Of a DNA stretch of 49,545 nucleotides, positions 20,840 to 31,506 are shown piece after piece; within the stretch, counting starts at the first letter, position 1, and every line of letters begins with the position of its first letter. Both the position numbers and the translations under genes were made by a program. Under the pieces are notes generated by a model, which was not told where the DNA came from, did no database searches, and worked only from the letters and a program-made list of their open reading frames with translations. The DNA is from Stemphylium vesicarium (Eukaryota; Ascomycota; Dothideomycetes; Pleosporales; Pleosporaceae): contig QXCR01000190.1 of NCBI GenBank assembly GCA_004380135.1, positions 1 to 49,545 of the forward strand, read 5' to 3'.

Positions 20840-21924
20840 ATGCCGTCGACACACAACGTAGAGAAGCCCTGGGATACAGATGACATTGACAAGTGGAAGG
20901 TTTGTTTGCGACCGCGATACATACCTCTGACGGCCAGATTCTGACATGCGCGCAGATCGAGCCCTTCAAGCCCGAGGACAACACAGCCGGTGCTTTTACC
21001 GACGAGTCCCGCTTCAGCACACTTTTCCCCAAATATCGCGAGCAATACCTCAAAGGATCGTGGAAATTCATCACCCAAGCACTGCAAAAACAAGGTATCG
21101 GATGCGAGCTCAACTTGGTCGAGGGTTCCATGACAGTATGGACCACACAAAAGACGTACGATCCAGCGGCAATTCTAAACGCGCGCGACCTTATCAAGCT
21201 GCTCGCCCGAAGCGTGCCGGCACCACAAGCTGTCAAGATTCTCGACGATGAGGTGGCCATGGACATTATCAAGATACGGAACCTGGTCGGCAACAAGGAA
21301 CGCTTCGTGAAGAGGAGACAGCGTATACTGGGACCCAACGGATCAACCCTCAAGGCGCTCGAACTGCTCACCGAGTGCTACCTGCTCGTGCAGGGAAACA
21401 CAGTAGCTTGCATGGGCCCATACAAGGGACTCAAGCAGGTGCGACGTATCATCGAGGACACAATGCACAATATCCATCCCATCTACGCCATCAAAGAGCT
21501 CATGATCAAGAAGGAGCTTGCCAAGGACCCCGAACTCGTCAACGAGAGCTGGGACCGTTTCCTCCCCAACTTCAAGAAGCGCTCTCTCAGCAAGCGCCGC
21601 GTACCGCACAAAGTCAACGACAAGTCGAAGAAGCCGTACACGCCATTCCCGCCACCGCAAGAAAAGAGCAAGGTCGACTTGCAGATCGAGAGTGGAGAGT
21701 ACTTCTTGGGCAAGCACGCCAAGGAGAGGAAGGTGCAGGAAGAGCGCGAGGAGAAGATGAAGGACAAGATGGATGCCAAGAGGAAAGAGAGAATGGCCGA
21801 GTATGTTGCACCGGAAGAGGATGGCGGCGAGAAGAAGAAAAAGAAGCGCAAGCGGGAAGAGGGCGAAGGCAAGGAGAAGAAAAAGAAGAAGCGCAGTTCC
21901 GAAGTCGATGGCGATGCGGCATGA
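20840..21924 (+). CDS. KRR1: KRR1 small-subunit processome component, KH-domain protein, 342 aa
   Basis: Exons 20840-20899 and 20956-21924 give 342 residues. Krr1 is a nucleolar protein needed for 18S rRNA processing and 40S assembly. The short first exon codes for the typical opening PSTHNVEKPWDTDDIDKWKI. Then come GAFTDESRFSTLFPKYREQY and the first, divergent KH region. The KH block follows: NLVGNKERFVKRRQRILGPN, then STLKALELLTECYLLVQGNT and GPYKGLKQVRRIIEDTMHNI. After that come RDRFLPNFKKRSL-type and PYTPFPPPQEKSKVDLQIES motifs. The tail is very rich in Lys and Glu (residues about 275-342) and suits nucleolar targeting. The second ATG region was not used because exon 1 matches the family exactly. 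No damage. Confidence 0.96.
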
Positions 21925-22322
21925 GCGATTTTTTAGTCTTTATACAGTTTGTCTGTCAAGCGATGGATTTGTTCCTTCCGCACACCCGCCGATGCTGTAG
22001 TACGTTGGAACCTTGGAGGTTGATGGTCCGACCACTGAAAAAGAGCGCACAGACCCAAGCGACTCCCATAGCATTATTAGGTGTTTAGGTTATTCTGATG
22101 AGTTCAAATACCCATTTTCTCTTTTCCAATCTTATTGCGCGCAGTCGTCTTGTGTAAGCCAGGGACTTGGCGCTCTAAACTTAGCCACGGGGGGCCAAAC
22201 ATCTTGTGTCTCAGCTCTTCACGACATCTCCAGCTGTCGCGTCTAATCACCATGTTTATACAATTCCCCGGGACTTTTATTTCATTGCATTTTCTTGCAC
22301 TATCACGGCCTCATAACCTAGA
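21925..22322. other. Intergenic: KRR1 3' flank and SET-gene promoter
   Basis: About 400 bases with no recognisable gene. There is a TCTTTTCC-type pyrimidine stretch at about 22119-22128. Nothing else stands out. Confidence 0.4.
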
Positions 22323-23692
22323 ATGTGGATCAATTCACTAGCAGTATCATGCCTTCTCGCCTTGTCCTACGCCACACAGGCAGTCCATGGCTGGCAATAC
22401 TGTCCCGCAAGCACCCTATACACACCCAACTTCCAAACCTCTCTCGACGGAACCCAAGAATACGCAACATGTCCCCCCAGCCCCATACACCAAGCCACAA
22501 CCCACACCCCATGGACGCACCCCCAAACCTGTACCTCCATTCTGCCTGGCATAGACTCGCCCCTGTGTATCTACACATCCGCATCCTTTGCCAACAACCG
22601 CGGCATCTCAATCTTCACCACACCTGCTCTAGCAAGGACTTTTGCTACGCTGCCTGCCTTCACAAACTCCTCCGCTCTACAAGGGCTGAATGTTAATGAA
22701 GATACGCACGTCTACAACGCAACCACCATCCCCGGAAAAGGCATCGGCATGCTCGCCACGAAACCCCTGGCCTTTGGCGACAAAGTCACCGCCCACACGC
22801 CCGCGTTCCTCGCGTATCTTGAATCCAAGCTCTCGACGCTGGACCGCGAGGCCATGTGGAGAATTGCGATTGGCCAGTTACCCCGCAAACTAAAAGAGGA
22901 TTTCTTGGACCTAGCGACCCTGTATGGGGATCCAAGAGTGAGAGTGCAGGATATCGTCAAGGCGAATACGTTTCAGGTGGAGATTGCGGGGGTTAATCAT
23001 CTTGCGGTTTGGCCGGAGACGAGTCGGGTTAATCATGCGTGTGCGCCCAAGTAAGTGGATTTTTCTTTTTTCTATTCTTGAGGATTTGTGGGGAGGGTGT
23101 GAGAGGGCTGACAGTGGGGCAATCAGTGCGCAGTATGTTATTGATGGGGAATTGTTGACGCATGTTGTGCGCGTCACGAGACCGATTGAGAAAGGCGAGG
23201 AGATTACGATTTCATGTAAGTTCCCTACCTCTTCCCTTCACTGCCTTCTCTCCCCGCTGACGAGAGATAGATACTTCACCGCTTGAACCCACCGAAATGC
23301 GGCAACAGCATCTACAGCAAGGTTTTCACTTCACCTGTACATGTCGACGCTGTGCTTCTCCATCTACAACAGATGCCACTCTCGCTCAGATCCAGGAACT
23401 GCAATCTCAGCTCAACGACTGGGCGCCTACATCTTCTGGCTCGCCTGCGTTGGCTGAGCAACTACTCGAATTGTATCGCGGAGAGGGTCTGGAGGGCTTC
23501 ATGGACATGGCGTATGGCTTTGCGGCGCTGGCGTATAGTGCGGTTGGTGATGCGCGGAATGCAATGTTGTATGCGGAGAAAGCTAAAGAGGCGATTTTTA
23601 TGAAAGATGGGATGTGGGCGCCTAATCTCCGGCTTTGGGATGGCTTGGTGGGGGATTTGGAGGGGCATTGGAGTTGGAGGAGGAGGGTTTGA
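22323..23692 (+). CDS. SET-domain protein with N-terminal signal peptide, 412 aa
   Basis: Exons 22323-23050, 23127-23215 and 23271-23692 give 412 residues. SET domains transfer methyl groups from S-adenosylmethionine to lysine. Motifs in order: TIPGKGIGMLATKPL (about residue 138, the first SET strand); SRVNHACAPNAQY, the NHxCxPN motif formed across the first splice site (about 236-246); RPIEKGEEITISYTS, formed across the second splice site; and a post-SET cluster, FTCTCRRCASP. A helical C-terminal region with TPR-like AYGFAALAYSAVGDARNAML follows. The first 22 residues (MWINSLAVSCLLALSYATQA) form a clear signal peptide, and the segment after it has several cysteines. This predicts entry into the secretory pathway, odd for a methyltransferase but seen in fungal 'SET5-like' proteins. 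The substrate is unknown. Confidence 0.88.
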
Positions 23693-23909
23693 GGATGAAG
23701 CGGTATTTATGGTAGGATTTGGAGATTCGGGAGATTTGTGTAGGGTTCACTCCCACTTGTTGTCTTGGTCGGGGTTGGTGAGACGATCAAGACTCACATT
23801 CACCTTCACCTCGCGTTCCGGAATCTATGCCTTTCTGCACCCTGCGACGTCAACTTCTTCGCCACTTACTTTCATTCCCACATACAAAGCACCCTGCACA
23901 ACGGCAACC

Positions 23910-25397
23910 ATGAGCGAGCGTTGGAACCGCTTCGACCGCGCAAGCTCGACGCCCGTTACCCAATCCTCGCCTGTGTGTCCTCGTCAGCCAGGTATTGATC
24001 ATGTGCTAGTCTTTCTAGACAACACAACGGATCGGTTTGACTCTCTTGATGCTCAACATCGCTACGACGTCGAGGCCATGCGCCGGGATATGCATCTGGA
24101 ACACCAGGACAGAGGCGGCGCGCCTTCACATGCAAGCGATGCCACACTGCCGCCAGTGACCGGTCCCGAAGCCGTGCACAGCGGCAGGACAGACACCGAC
24201 TGCCCATCCACCGACCGATGTTCCACACAAGCTCCTCTATCACTAGCTGACTCCACATCGCACGATTACTTCGACCAAGTTATCTTACCGCGCCGCACCA
24301 GCTTGCACCAACAGCGTTCAAACAGGAGTAGGATATGCAGCTTACCGACTTTACCATCGCCGCTGGGTCCAAGGCGGGTGAGGGGAAACTACCGAGTTGG
24401 CTCCATGGGTAACCCAATGTCACCAGCAGCGCCGTTGTGGGCTTCGTCTATGCATCACCATCGTATATACAGTGAACCGAAGAACTCGCATGTTGCCGGA
24501 CTGCGTCAGCGCTTCGGACACAGTCGCCAGCATACCGATCCTTTTGTCGACGATAGGGAGAACGAGACCGAGAAGGTAGACGCGAATCCTGTTACGCTGG
24601 GGGCCACGAGGTGGTTTCCATTCACGTCAATGATTTCGGGTTCGCTGTCCGCTCGGCATGCGTCGTTCCAGCTGCATAGCCCACGCACACCTTTCGGGCC
24701 TGAATGTGCTGTCAGACCAGTTTCTCAGAGTGCAGCATGGCCGTCTTCTGCTTCTTCGGCTGCTGGAAGTCGATTTCCACGCGCCCTGATGCCTGGTTAT
24801 CTCTCGACTGGTTCGCCCGCTGCTCAGATCAATCCGCTTGTGCAGCCTGATTTCACCATCCGATCTCCGCTTCAGCCACCATACAGCGTCCAAGATCAAG
24901 TCACTTTAGAGCATAATCGATGGCTAGAGAAGCGGAAGCAGGCCCGTCAAGCATGGATTCGAGATGGAGCAGCCCGGATAGCCCGACTTGCCAAGCTCCG
25001 ACATGCACTCGAGCTCCGCTTCCACACCACTCATTCCCCAGACGACTACGACAACTGGCAGCGGATTGAAACAGCGTTCGCCGAAACCACAAATCTGGAC
25101 ATGGTGCAGAAGGAAAGAAGGGGGTTGTTTTTGAAGGAAAAGGGCATGGTGCCGTTGATGACGCATACCGTGGAGGATATGTCGGCGGCTAATCGGAGCG
25201 CTGAGGCAGATGGACATGGAGAGGAGAAACTGTTAGGGTTCAAGATGGGGTTGATGGAACGGGTTTGCGCTGAGGTAGTGCCTGAGAGGAAGGATGTGGA
25301 TGAGACTGCTATCACTGCTGAGATGGTCGATACGCTCGGTTTGGGGGAGAGGAAGGCGTTGAGGGCGCATCTTGTTGGTCGGCTTGGACGACTTTAG
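23910..25397 (+). CDS. Uncharacterised protein, mostly disordered with a helical C-terminus, 495 aa
   Basis: An intronless frame of 495 codons begins at the ATG preceded by CGGCAACC. The frame is open further upstream, but that part lies in the 3' end of the SET gene and reads unlike protein. Residues 1-340 are rich in Ser, Pro, Arg and His, and look disordered. From about residue 330 the sequence is charged and helical: LEHNRWLEKRKQARQAWIRD and ARLAKLRHALELRFH, then DNWQRIETAFAETTNLDMVQ and KERRGLFLKEKGMVPLM. It ends with a second helical segment, ALRAHLVGRLGRL. No enzyme motif, signal peptide or membrane segment was seen. I do not recognise the family. The long open frame with protein-like C-terminal composition supports a real gene. 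Confidence 0.75.
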   Translation: MSERWNRFDRASSTPVTQSSPVCPRQPGIDHVLVFLDNTTDRFDSLDAQHRYDVEAMRRDMHLEHQDRGGAPSHASDATLPPVTGPEAVHSGRTDTDCPSTDRCSTQAPLSLADSTSHDYFDQVILPRRTSLHQQRSNRSRICSLPTLPSPLGPRRVRGNYRVGSMGNPMSPAAPLWASSMHHHRIYSEPKNSHVAGLRQRFGHSRQHTDPFVDDRENETEKVDANPVTLGATRWFPFTSMISGSLSARHASFQLHSPRTPFGPECAVRPVSQSAAWPSSASSAAGSRFPRALMPGYLSTGSPAAQINPLVQPDFTIRSPLQPPYSVQDQVTLEHNRWLEKRKQARQAWIRDGAARIARLAKLRHALELRFHTTHSPDDYDNWQRIETAFAETTNLDMVQKERRGLFLKEKGMVPLMTHTVEDMSAANRSAEADGHGEEKLLGFKMGLMERVCAEVVPERKDVDETAITAEMVDTLGLGERKALRAHLVGRLGRL

Positions 25398-25812
25398 GGG
25401 AACATGGCAATACTCCGGCCTCTTATGACGGCGAACTAAGGCGAGAGACCAGCCCAACGAGCATGGCGTGCCAGACTCATTAAGTCCATATTGTCCAGCG
25501 GGGAACCATCGTGCGAGATTCGATAGCAGCTTGGCGACATATGAGCGGCATGCAGCGTGCGATAGAGTGCAGAATACGGGGCAGACCCGTAAAGTCTCTA
25601 CATTCGTGGGCTAGTCACAAAGTACGCAAGATATAAGTGGTTGTGAAATCGACGTTCAGAGCGATGATGCCGCATGTGGGATGCCCACAGCGCTTGTCTC
25701 GTTCGGGTTAGCCGTGGCAGATCCCGGCCCGCTTGTCAGAAAAAGTTCGGGAAGTCGCGACTTTTTGCGACTGCAGGCTCGAAGATTGCGACACCACACA
25801 ACCACACCAAGC
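25398..25812. other. Intergenic: PUF6 promoter region
   Basis: About 415 bases. The frame in phase with PUF6 is open back to an ATG at 25681, but the sequence ahead of 25813 (CACACAACCACACCAAGC) is a typical fungal 5' leader, so the downstream ATG is preferred. Confidence 0.5.
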
Positions 25813-28015
25813 ATGGCCGGAATTAAACGTAAATCTACCGGAGCTAGCGCGCCCGAGATCAAGGACAAGAGCAAAAAGGTCAAGGTCGACAAGCCCTCGT
25901 CGAAGCGCGAATCGAAACACGAAGTCAAGCCCGTGAAGAAGTCGAAGAAGGCCAAGGAGGAGAGCGACGAGGAGCTTGAGGAGTCAGATACCAGCGAAAA
26001 GGATAATGGCTTCTATGGCTTCTCTGCCGCCGACGGCGAGGATGTCGAAATGAGCGACGCCGAGAGCAGCGAAGAGGCCGAGGTCAAGGCGGACGGCAAG
26101 ACACAGAAGCCCAAGAGCGAGGGCGATGGCGCAGACTCCAAACTGGCAGGTCTGAATGGTAAGGATGGTTGGTCTCTCTATTATATGCCTCTTCCTAACT
26201 CCATCTCTAGCAAGCAACTCACGAGAAGCGCATGCCAAACAAAAAGCCCTTGCCAAGGAGCGCAAGGCCGCGAAGCCAAACGCCGACATCATCGAACGCT
26301 CCAAGAAGCTATGGGAGAAGCTCAGGCTCAAGTCACATGTCGACAAGGACGAGAGGAAGGAGCTCGTCAAGGAGCTGTTCGAGATCATCACCGGCAGGGT
26401 CAAGGACTTTGTCTTCAAGCACGACTCTGTCCGTGTCATTCAGACCGCCATCAAGTACTCCAACATGGAGCAACGGCGAATGATTGCCCGCGAACTGAAA
26501 GGAGAGTTCAAGGTTCTGGCCGAGGGCAAATACTCCAAGTTTTTGATCGCCAAGTTGATTGAGAAGGGTGACCCTGAGATTCGCGACCTTGTCATCGCCG
26601 AGTTTTACAGCCACATCAAGCGCATGATCAACCACCCCGAAGCCGCATGGATCGTAGACGACATATACCGAGCTGTCGCCACCCCAGAGCAGAAGAACCG
26701 CATGCTCCGAGAATGGTACGGTCCTGAATTCTCCATCAAGGGCCTCGGAGCCCAGGGCACAGACAGCGCCGAGTTATCCGTCATCATAAAGGAATCACCC
26801 GAGAAGAGGAAGCCAATTATGGACTACCTGGAGGCCCAGATCAACTCGCTCATCCAGAAGAAGCTGACGGGATTCACCATGTTGCACGACGCCATGTTGC
26901 AGTACTTCTTGGTCTGCGAGCCTGGTACCGAACAAGCGAACGACTTCCTCGAGCACCTCAAGCCCGACCCCACAACCAAGGAAGGCGAGGAGGCTGACAA
27001 CGTGGACTTGCTGAAGAACCTTGCATTCACCAAATCAGGATCGCGACTCATGTCGCTTTGCTTTGCATACGGCACAGCCAAAGACCGCAAAGTATTCCTA
27101 AGACCATACAAGGATACCGTCGAGACAATGGCCTACGACCAACATGCCCACCATGTCCTGCTCGCCGCAATGGCCGTCACAGATGACACCAAGCTATCAG
27201 CGAAATCCATCTTCAGCGAGCTTCTTCCAAGCAACGACGCTCTCCCGGAGAAGGTTATAAATCTGGTCAACGATGCTCGTGCACGTACAGTCCTACTATA
27301 CCCATTCGCTGCTGACGCCAAGTGGCTCCTGGACGACAACACAAGAGAGCGATTGGCCGAGCTATATGCCATCCGCGAAAAGACTTCCAAGAAAGACCCC
27401 AACACCCGTCTTCAGGAAATCGCAAAGAGCATCGAGCCCCAATTATTGACAGCTGTCACTGCTCGCGCAGCTGACTTTGCGTCCTTCACATTTGGTCTGC
27501 AATTCATGGGCGAGGTCCTTGTTGGCGCACCAGAGGTAGAGCCGGCTAAGCGCAAGGAAGCTCTGACTGAGGTCGCACGCCTTTCGCAGTCGATTCTAGA
27601 CTCTGCTCTGCCTGCTTCAGCTGGTGATAACAAGGCCACCAGCCACGGCAAGAACATGCTCAAGACTTTGGTACAAGGTGGTAAATTCGACCCTGTCGCC
27701 AAGAAGGTTGTTCCAGTCGAGCCCGCCCTTGGTTTCGCCGATCTCCTCTGGCCCCAGATCAAGGACAACCTCGTCAACTGGGCTACTGGCCAGGGCTCAT
27801 TCGTCGTGGTTTCAATGACTGAAGCCGAAGGCTTTGCAAAGAAGGATGAGGTATTGAAGGCACTGAAGAAAGAAAAGAAGGCTTTGGAGGCCGCTGCTAA
27901 CCCCCCGGGTAGCCAAAATGGGGACGCGAAGAGCAAAAAGCAAAAGAAGGGCGGCAAGTCGGAAAGCGCACCCAGAGGGAATGCCGGTGCGAAGATTCTG
28001 CTTGAAAAGTTGTAG
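25813..28015 (+). CDS. PUF6: PUF6-like pumilio-repeat ribosome biogenesis protein, 716 aa
   Basis: Exons 25813-26158 and 26211-28015 join LAGLN to ASNSREAHAKQK through a 52-base intron with branch-like CTAAC, giving 716 residues. Puf6 is a nucleolar RNA-binding protein of 60S biogenesis that, in yeast, also represses ASH1 mRNA. The N-terminal 115 residues are Lys-rich then acidic, with the phrase NGFYGFSAADGEDVEMSDAE. Atypical PUM repeats follow: GRVKDFVFKHDSVRVIQTAI, EGKYSKFLIAKLIEKGD and FTKSGSRLMSLCFAYGTAKD. After these comes the conserved C-terminal part (CPL domain: LNARARTVLLYPFAAD-like). It ends in a Lys-rich tail. The length and order match the Puf6/PUM3 family. No damage. Confidence 0.93.
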
Positions 28016-28437
28016 AGCGGTTCATGAGTAGAACATGTTTCATCTAAACGCATTTCATGATACCCATATGAGGTTTTTACTGTGCGTCTTTGGGATTTGA
28101 ACAAGTGTTGATATTACTTGAGTGAAACACCCTGCTAAGTTTTCGACTTTTGTGGTAAAGATGCAAGTGTCCCAATGAGGCAACGCTTCCGCTACGATAT
28201 GCAGACACGTTGACGCGACTCACTTCTTTTCATCTCAACAAACAGAAAAAGATCATTCGATTATACCTTCATCTAATGTAAACTACACTCGATAATCCCG
28301 CCCATCCCAATTGCATCACAGAGGCGAAGAGAACCCAGCCACAGCCCCAGCAAAAACACACACCGCCACACCCCCACCCTCAGGCTAGCTTAAACCCCAA
28401 CATCCCGTCCCAGCGCCATCCACCAACTCCCACCGCA
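28016..28437. other. Intergenic: PUF6 3' flank and DUF3605-gene promoter
   Basis: About 420 bases. The last 120 are rich in C and A (CCACACCCCCACCC), like many fungal 5' leaders. No extra gene seen. Confidence 0.4.
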
Positions 28438-29166
28438 ATGACAAAAGACACCCACATCGACATATCCTCCCTCCCCTCCGTCTTCCAAGCCCAATGGAAG
28501 TCCAACCCCGACCCAGCCGCCCTCCCCTTCCCCCGTGACAACCCCCCCTTCGCACTCACAGCAATCGATTGGCAACAACTATCCCTCACCGACAGCGAAT
28601 TCACACCACACTCATGGTCCAATCTGCAGGAGTTGATTGGAGAAAACAGGCTTGAAGATCTGAAGCGCTGGCCTAGTGCTTTGAAAGCGTATCTAGCGTG
28701 GACGGCGCATGCCAAGGAGAAATGGGGCGGTGTGATGCCTTATTTACTCGGGCAGAGACTGTTTTGGGACGAGCTTCGGGATGGCGATGGTGGCGTTGGG
28801 GGGAAGGAGAAGGGGTTGAAGTTTAAAGTGCGAAGCCAAACCCCATTGACGCATACCGATGACTACGCCATCCTACGCAACGACTGGCCGTATGCCTTCG
28901 AACCAGGCGTCTCGCACATTGTCGTCTGGTGCAAGAACCGACTCCCTGTTGACCCGGAGACGGGCGCGCTGAGTGAAGGGGGGAGGCAGATGGTGAGGGA
29001 TTTTGTGAAGAGGGTCTTTCGGGAAAAGGCGGGGGAGGAGAAGGAGGGGGAGAAGGTATTGTGGTTTAAGAATACGACGGATTTGCAGAGTGTGAGGAGT
29101 TTGGAACATGTGCATGTGCTGGTTAGACATGTGGATGAGGAGGTGCTTGCAAGATGGATGGTTTGA
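28438..29166 (+). CDS. DUF3605 protein, N-acetylglucosamine-induced protein 1-like, 242 aa
   Basis: A single exon of 242 codons. It has the DUF3605 landmarks: the opening LTAIDWQQLSLTDSEFTPHS, DLKRWPSALKAYLAW, then DYAILRNDWPYAFEPGVSHI with IVVWCKNRLPVDP, and the closing VLWFKNTTDLQSVRSLEHVH before VLVRHVD. The family was named from a gene induced by N-acetylglucosamine in yeasts; its chemistry is not known. Conserved His and Asp residues around DWPY and the final HVHVLVR could bind metal, but that is inference. No signal peptide or membrane segment. A Gly/Lys-rich insert lies near residues 118-128. Confidence 0.85.
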   Translation: MTKDTHIDISSLPSVFQAQWKSNPDPAALPFPRDNPPFALTAIDWQQLSLTDSEFTPHSWSNLQELIGENRLEDLKRWPSALKAYLAWTAHAKEKWGGVMPYLLGQRLFWDELRDGDGGVGGKEKGLKFKVRSQTPLTHTDDYAILRNDWPYAFEPGVSHIVVWCKNRLPVDPETGALSEGGRQMVRDFVKRVFREKAGEEKEGEKVLWFKNTTDLQSVRSLEHVHVLVRHVDEEVLARWMV

Positions 29167-29955
29167 AGGTAGGAGGGAGAGACGGGGGCGTGCACGATAT
29201 TGGCACTTGAAACCACATGTCCGCGACGGTGTAAGCTGTAGTAGCGATCTAAATGATGATGTATTGTAATCATTCTCAGACCCGCCATCTACGAAGAGAA
29301 AAACGACAGGTATGGTATCGTCAGCAACCCAAGGGGCCGAAATCCAGACGTGAACGCCTCAAAGAAAAACCATAGCGATGACATAAAACATTACGAAACG
29401 TTGTCCACCCATTTTGCATTGGAAAAGGCAGGTGGCCCGGTTCTCGAAGCTTCCCGTATGCTACAAAGGTGAGAGCCGGGACCGTGGTGTAGACTAGAAA
29501 GGAAAAGAGGTATATACGCCCAGTGAACGCCCATTGTTATTGTACAGTACGACGGTAGTAGTGTCGAAGATCGAGGTGTAAGGATATGGTGGGTAGGTCG
29601 GTTCGGTAGTAGTCGAAGAAGGGGGGTATCGATGTTTTGAAGGCGAAGTATCCTCCAACAAGTATACAAGAACTTGCTATGCCTTTGCGACAGGACGGAA
29701 ACAACAGAAGCCGCTTCACTACACTATAGAATTTTGAAGCATGTAACGCAACGCACACGCCATTTCGCCACTCTACAAGCGCAGTTTGACCGGGTACTCG
29801 GGATACGCAGGCCCGCCCATAGCAACAAAGTCTACAGGCGTCGACGACACCGAGGAGGGCTGTGTAGACGGGAGAAGCACGATATCGGCTTCCCGGTCGC
29901 CCTCGGTCCATTGCACTTCCATCTTTCTTTGCTTTTCCCGTCCCGTCTCTGCTAG
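29167..29955. other. Intergenic between convergent genes
   Basis: About 790 bases holding the 3' ends of two convergent genes. Open frames of 92-140 codons on both strands show no family features. Nothing else noticed. Confidence 0.5.
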
Positions 29956-31506
29956 TCACCTCTGCTGGCGCGAGTAGGAGCTCTCTTGCGACGGTGACAG
30001 GCGCGGGCCGTAGTGTTGGTATTCGGGGGGGAAGCGTGTCGGGGGTGAGCGGCGGAGGGTGGGTGAGTTGCGCAGGTGATCCGAGACGTATGTTGCGGCT
30101 GCGCTTTGGGTTAGGGGCGTCGAGGTGCTGGGTACTGGGGTCCCTTTGGAGGAACCGCCGCCGGCTGATGTTGGATGCGCAGTTCGCACGGTGGATGGCG
30201 TCGTGGGTGAGCGTCCTGCTCCTCCCTGTGGTGCGCGGGGCGTTGTGCTAGTACCGCTTTCTACGCTGACGTGCCTTGTGCAAGGTGTCATATCTCGGCT
30301 GCCGCCTTCAGGGCGTCGCTGTGCCGTGGACTTTGAGGTGCTTTCGTGGCTGCCACCTTCCTTCTGGCGCGGTGCAGACTTGCTGGCAGTGTTTGCTCGA
30401 CTGCGCGCAGCACTCGAGGATCGTACAGGAATGGTCGGCTCTGTCAAAGGAGAGCCCTCAGCTGCCCTCCGAGGGTTCTGCTGGGGACGCTGCGTAGAGT
30501 GAGCGACTCGGGTCGCGGGTTCGGGGACGCCACTACTTGCTTGTGGAGTGTTTTGTGTGACAGGCTCTGGGCTCGCCATACCTCCAACGCGTGGGGTGCC
30601 CTCCCAACTCTTGCGCTTCATCATACGACCCAAGATGCCCACGAGCTCGGCGGCGTCTTCAAACTCGGTATCATCCATTGCCTCCTGCGCGCGATACACA
30701 TCCTTGATTGCTCTTCGAGCGACGCGCCTTGATGCGTCGTGATCGTGAAGGCAGTCCCACAGAAATGCACTGTGCTCAAGCGCCACGGATAATCTCAATG
30801 GATGTGACCCGGGCAGAAACGAAGTGGCGTATTGTGTGGCGGTCGTGAAGTACCCGCTCGCTAGAGGCACAAAGTTCAGGGGTGGCAGTATGAAAGAAGA
30901 AGGTTGTGGAATGGGGACAGGATTGAGACCTGGAGGCGCGTTGATAGGCGGAGCTGGTGATGGTGTTCCAACTGGTCCTCCCGCTCCTGCGTATGGATTC
31001 GTGACGAACGATGTCTCAGATACAATGGAGTCGATGGGCTCACGAAGTGCAGGTTGTTTGCCTGTGCGCTTGGACTGTGGAGATAGTCCCGGAGGGTCTG
31101 TCTTGCGTCCAATACTGTTGCCTTCAGTACTCGGCATGTTCGTTGTGGTGACGGGCGGTTGGTTGTGGAAGAGGCAGAAGATGTGGTAGAAGCTCGCTCG
31201 TAACTTGACGCTCAGCACCCTACACTCCGGTCCATGCTGGTTGTCTTGGGCATAGGGGAGTACGTAGAGCTCCAGTATGGAGAGTCCCTCACGGGACATC
31301 CATAGTATGTGCTGGTATGCGGAAAGTGATGGTGTATCGCGGCTGGTGTCTAGCTTGCGTAGCTTTCTAGCGCGGATGAGTCTCCGTGCTAGGAGGACAG
31401 AAAGTCCTAAGATTTGATAGAGCGCGCTGGACAAGAACGGATTGGATTCCGCAGTCTGCTTGGCTATGCGACCGAGGAACTTCTGGTCAAAGTCTAGAGA
31501 AGCCAT
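29956..31506 (-). CDS. Divergent 14-3-3-like protein with long disordered tail, 516 aa
   Basis: One intronless frame of 516 codons. Residues 1-110 are helical (FLSSALYQILGLSVLLARRL; VKLRASFYHIFCLFHN). A linker of about 100 residues rich in Pro, Thr and Gly follows. Residues about 225-305 resemble the last helices of 14-3-3 proteins: HPLRLSVALEHSAFLWDCLH compares with the family's RLGLALNFSVFYYEI, and ARRAIKDVYRAQEAMDDTEF with AKQAFDEAIAELDTL. They end in ELVGILGRMMKR. Canonical 14-3-3 proteins are about 250 residues and bind phosphoserine through a Lys-Arg-Arg-Tyr set, which I could not place with confidence here. The remaining 200 residues are Ser/Thr/Pro/Arg-rich and probably disordered. 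It is likely a scaffold; phosphopeptide binding is uncertain. Confidence 0.75.
   Translation of the reverse strand: MASLDFDQKFLGRIAKQTAESNPFLSSALYQILGLSVLLARRLIRARKLRKLDTSRDTPSLSAYQHILWMSREGLSILELYVLPYAQDNQHGPECRVLSVKLRASFYHIFCLFHNQPPVTTTNMPSTEGNSIGRKTDPPGLSPQSKRTGKQPALREPIDSIVSETSFVTNPYAGAGGPVGTPSPAPPINAPPGLNPVPIPQPSSFILPPLNFVPLASGYFTTATQYATSFLPGSHPLRLSVALEHSAFLWDCLHDHDASRRVARRAIKDVYRAQEAMDDTEFEDAAELVGILGRMMKRKSWEGTPRVGGMASPEPVTQNTPQASSGVPEPATRVAHSTQRPQQNPRRAAEGSPLTEPTIPVRSSSAARSRANTASKSAPRQKEGGSHESTSKSTAQRRPEGGSRDMTPCTRHVSVESGTSTTPRAPQGGAGRSPTTPSTVRTAHPTSAGGGSSKGTPVPSTSTPLTQSAAATYVSDHLRNSPTLRRSPPTRFPPEYQHYGPRLSPSQESSYSRQQR

Noticed and set aside
25681..25812. Upstream in-frame ATG of PUF6 (44 extra residues)
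   Set aside because: The region just before 25813 looks like a fungal 5' leader and the extra residues do not resemble the family's start.
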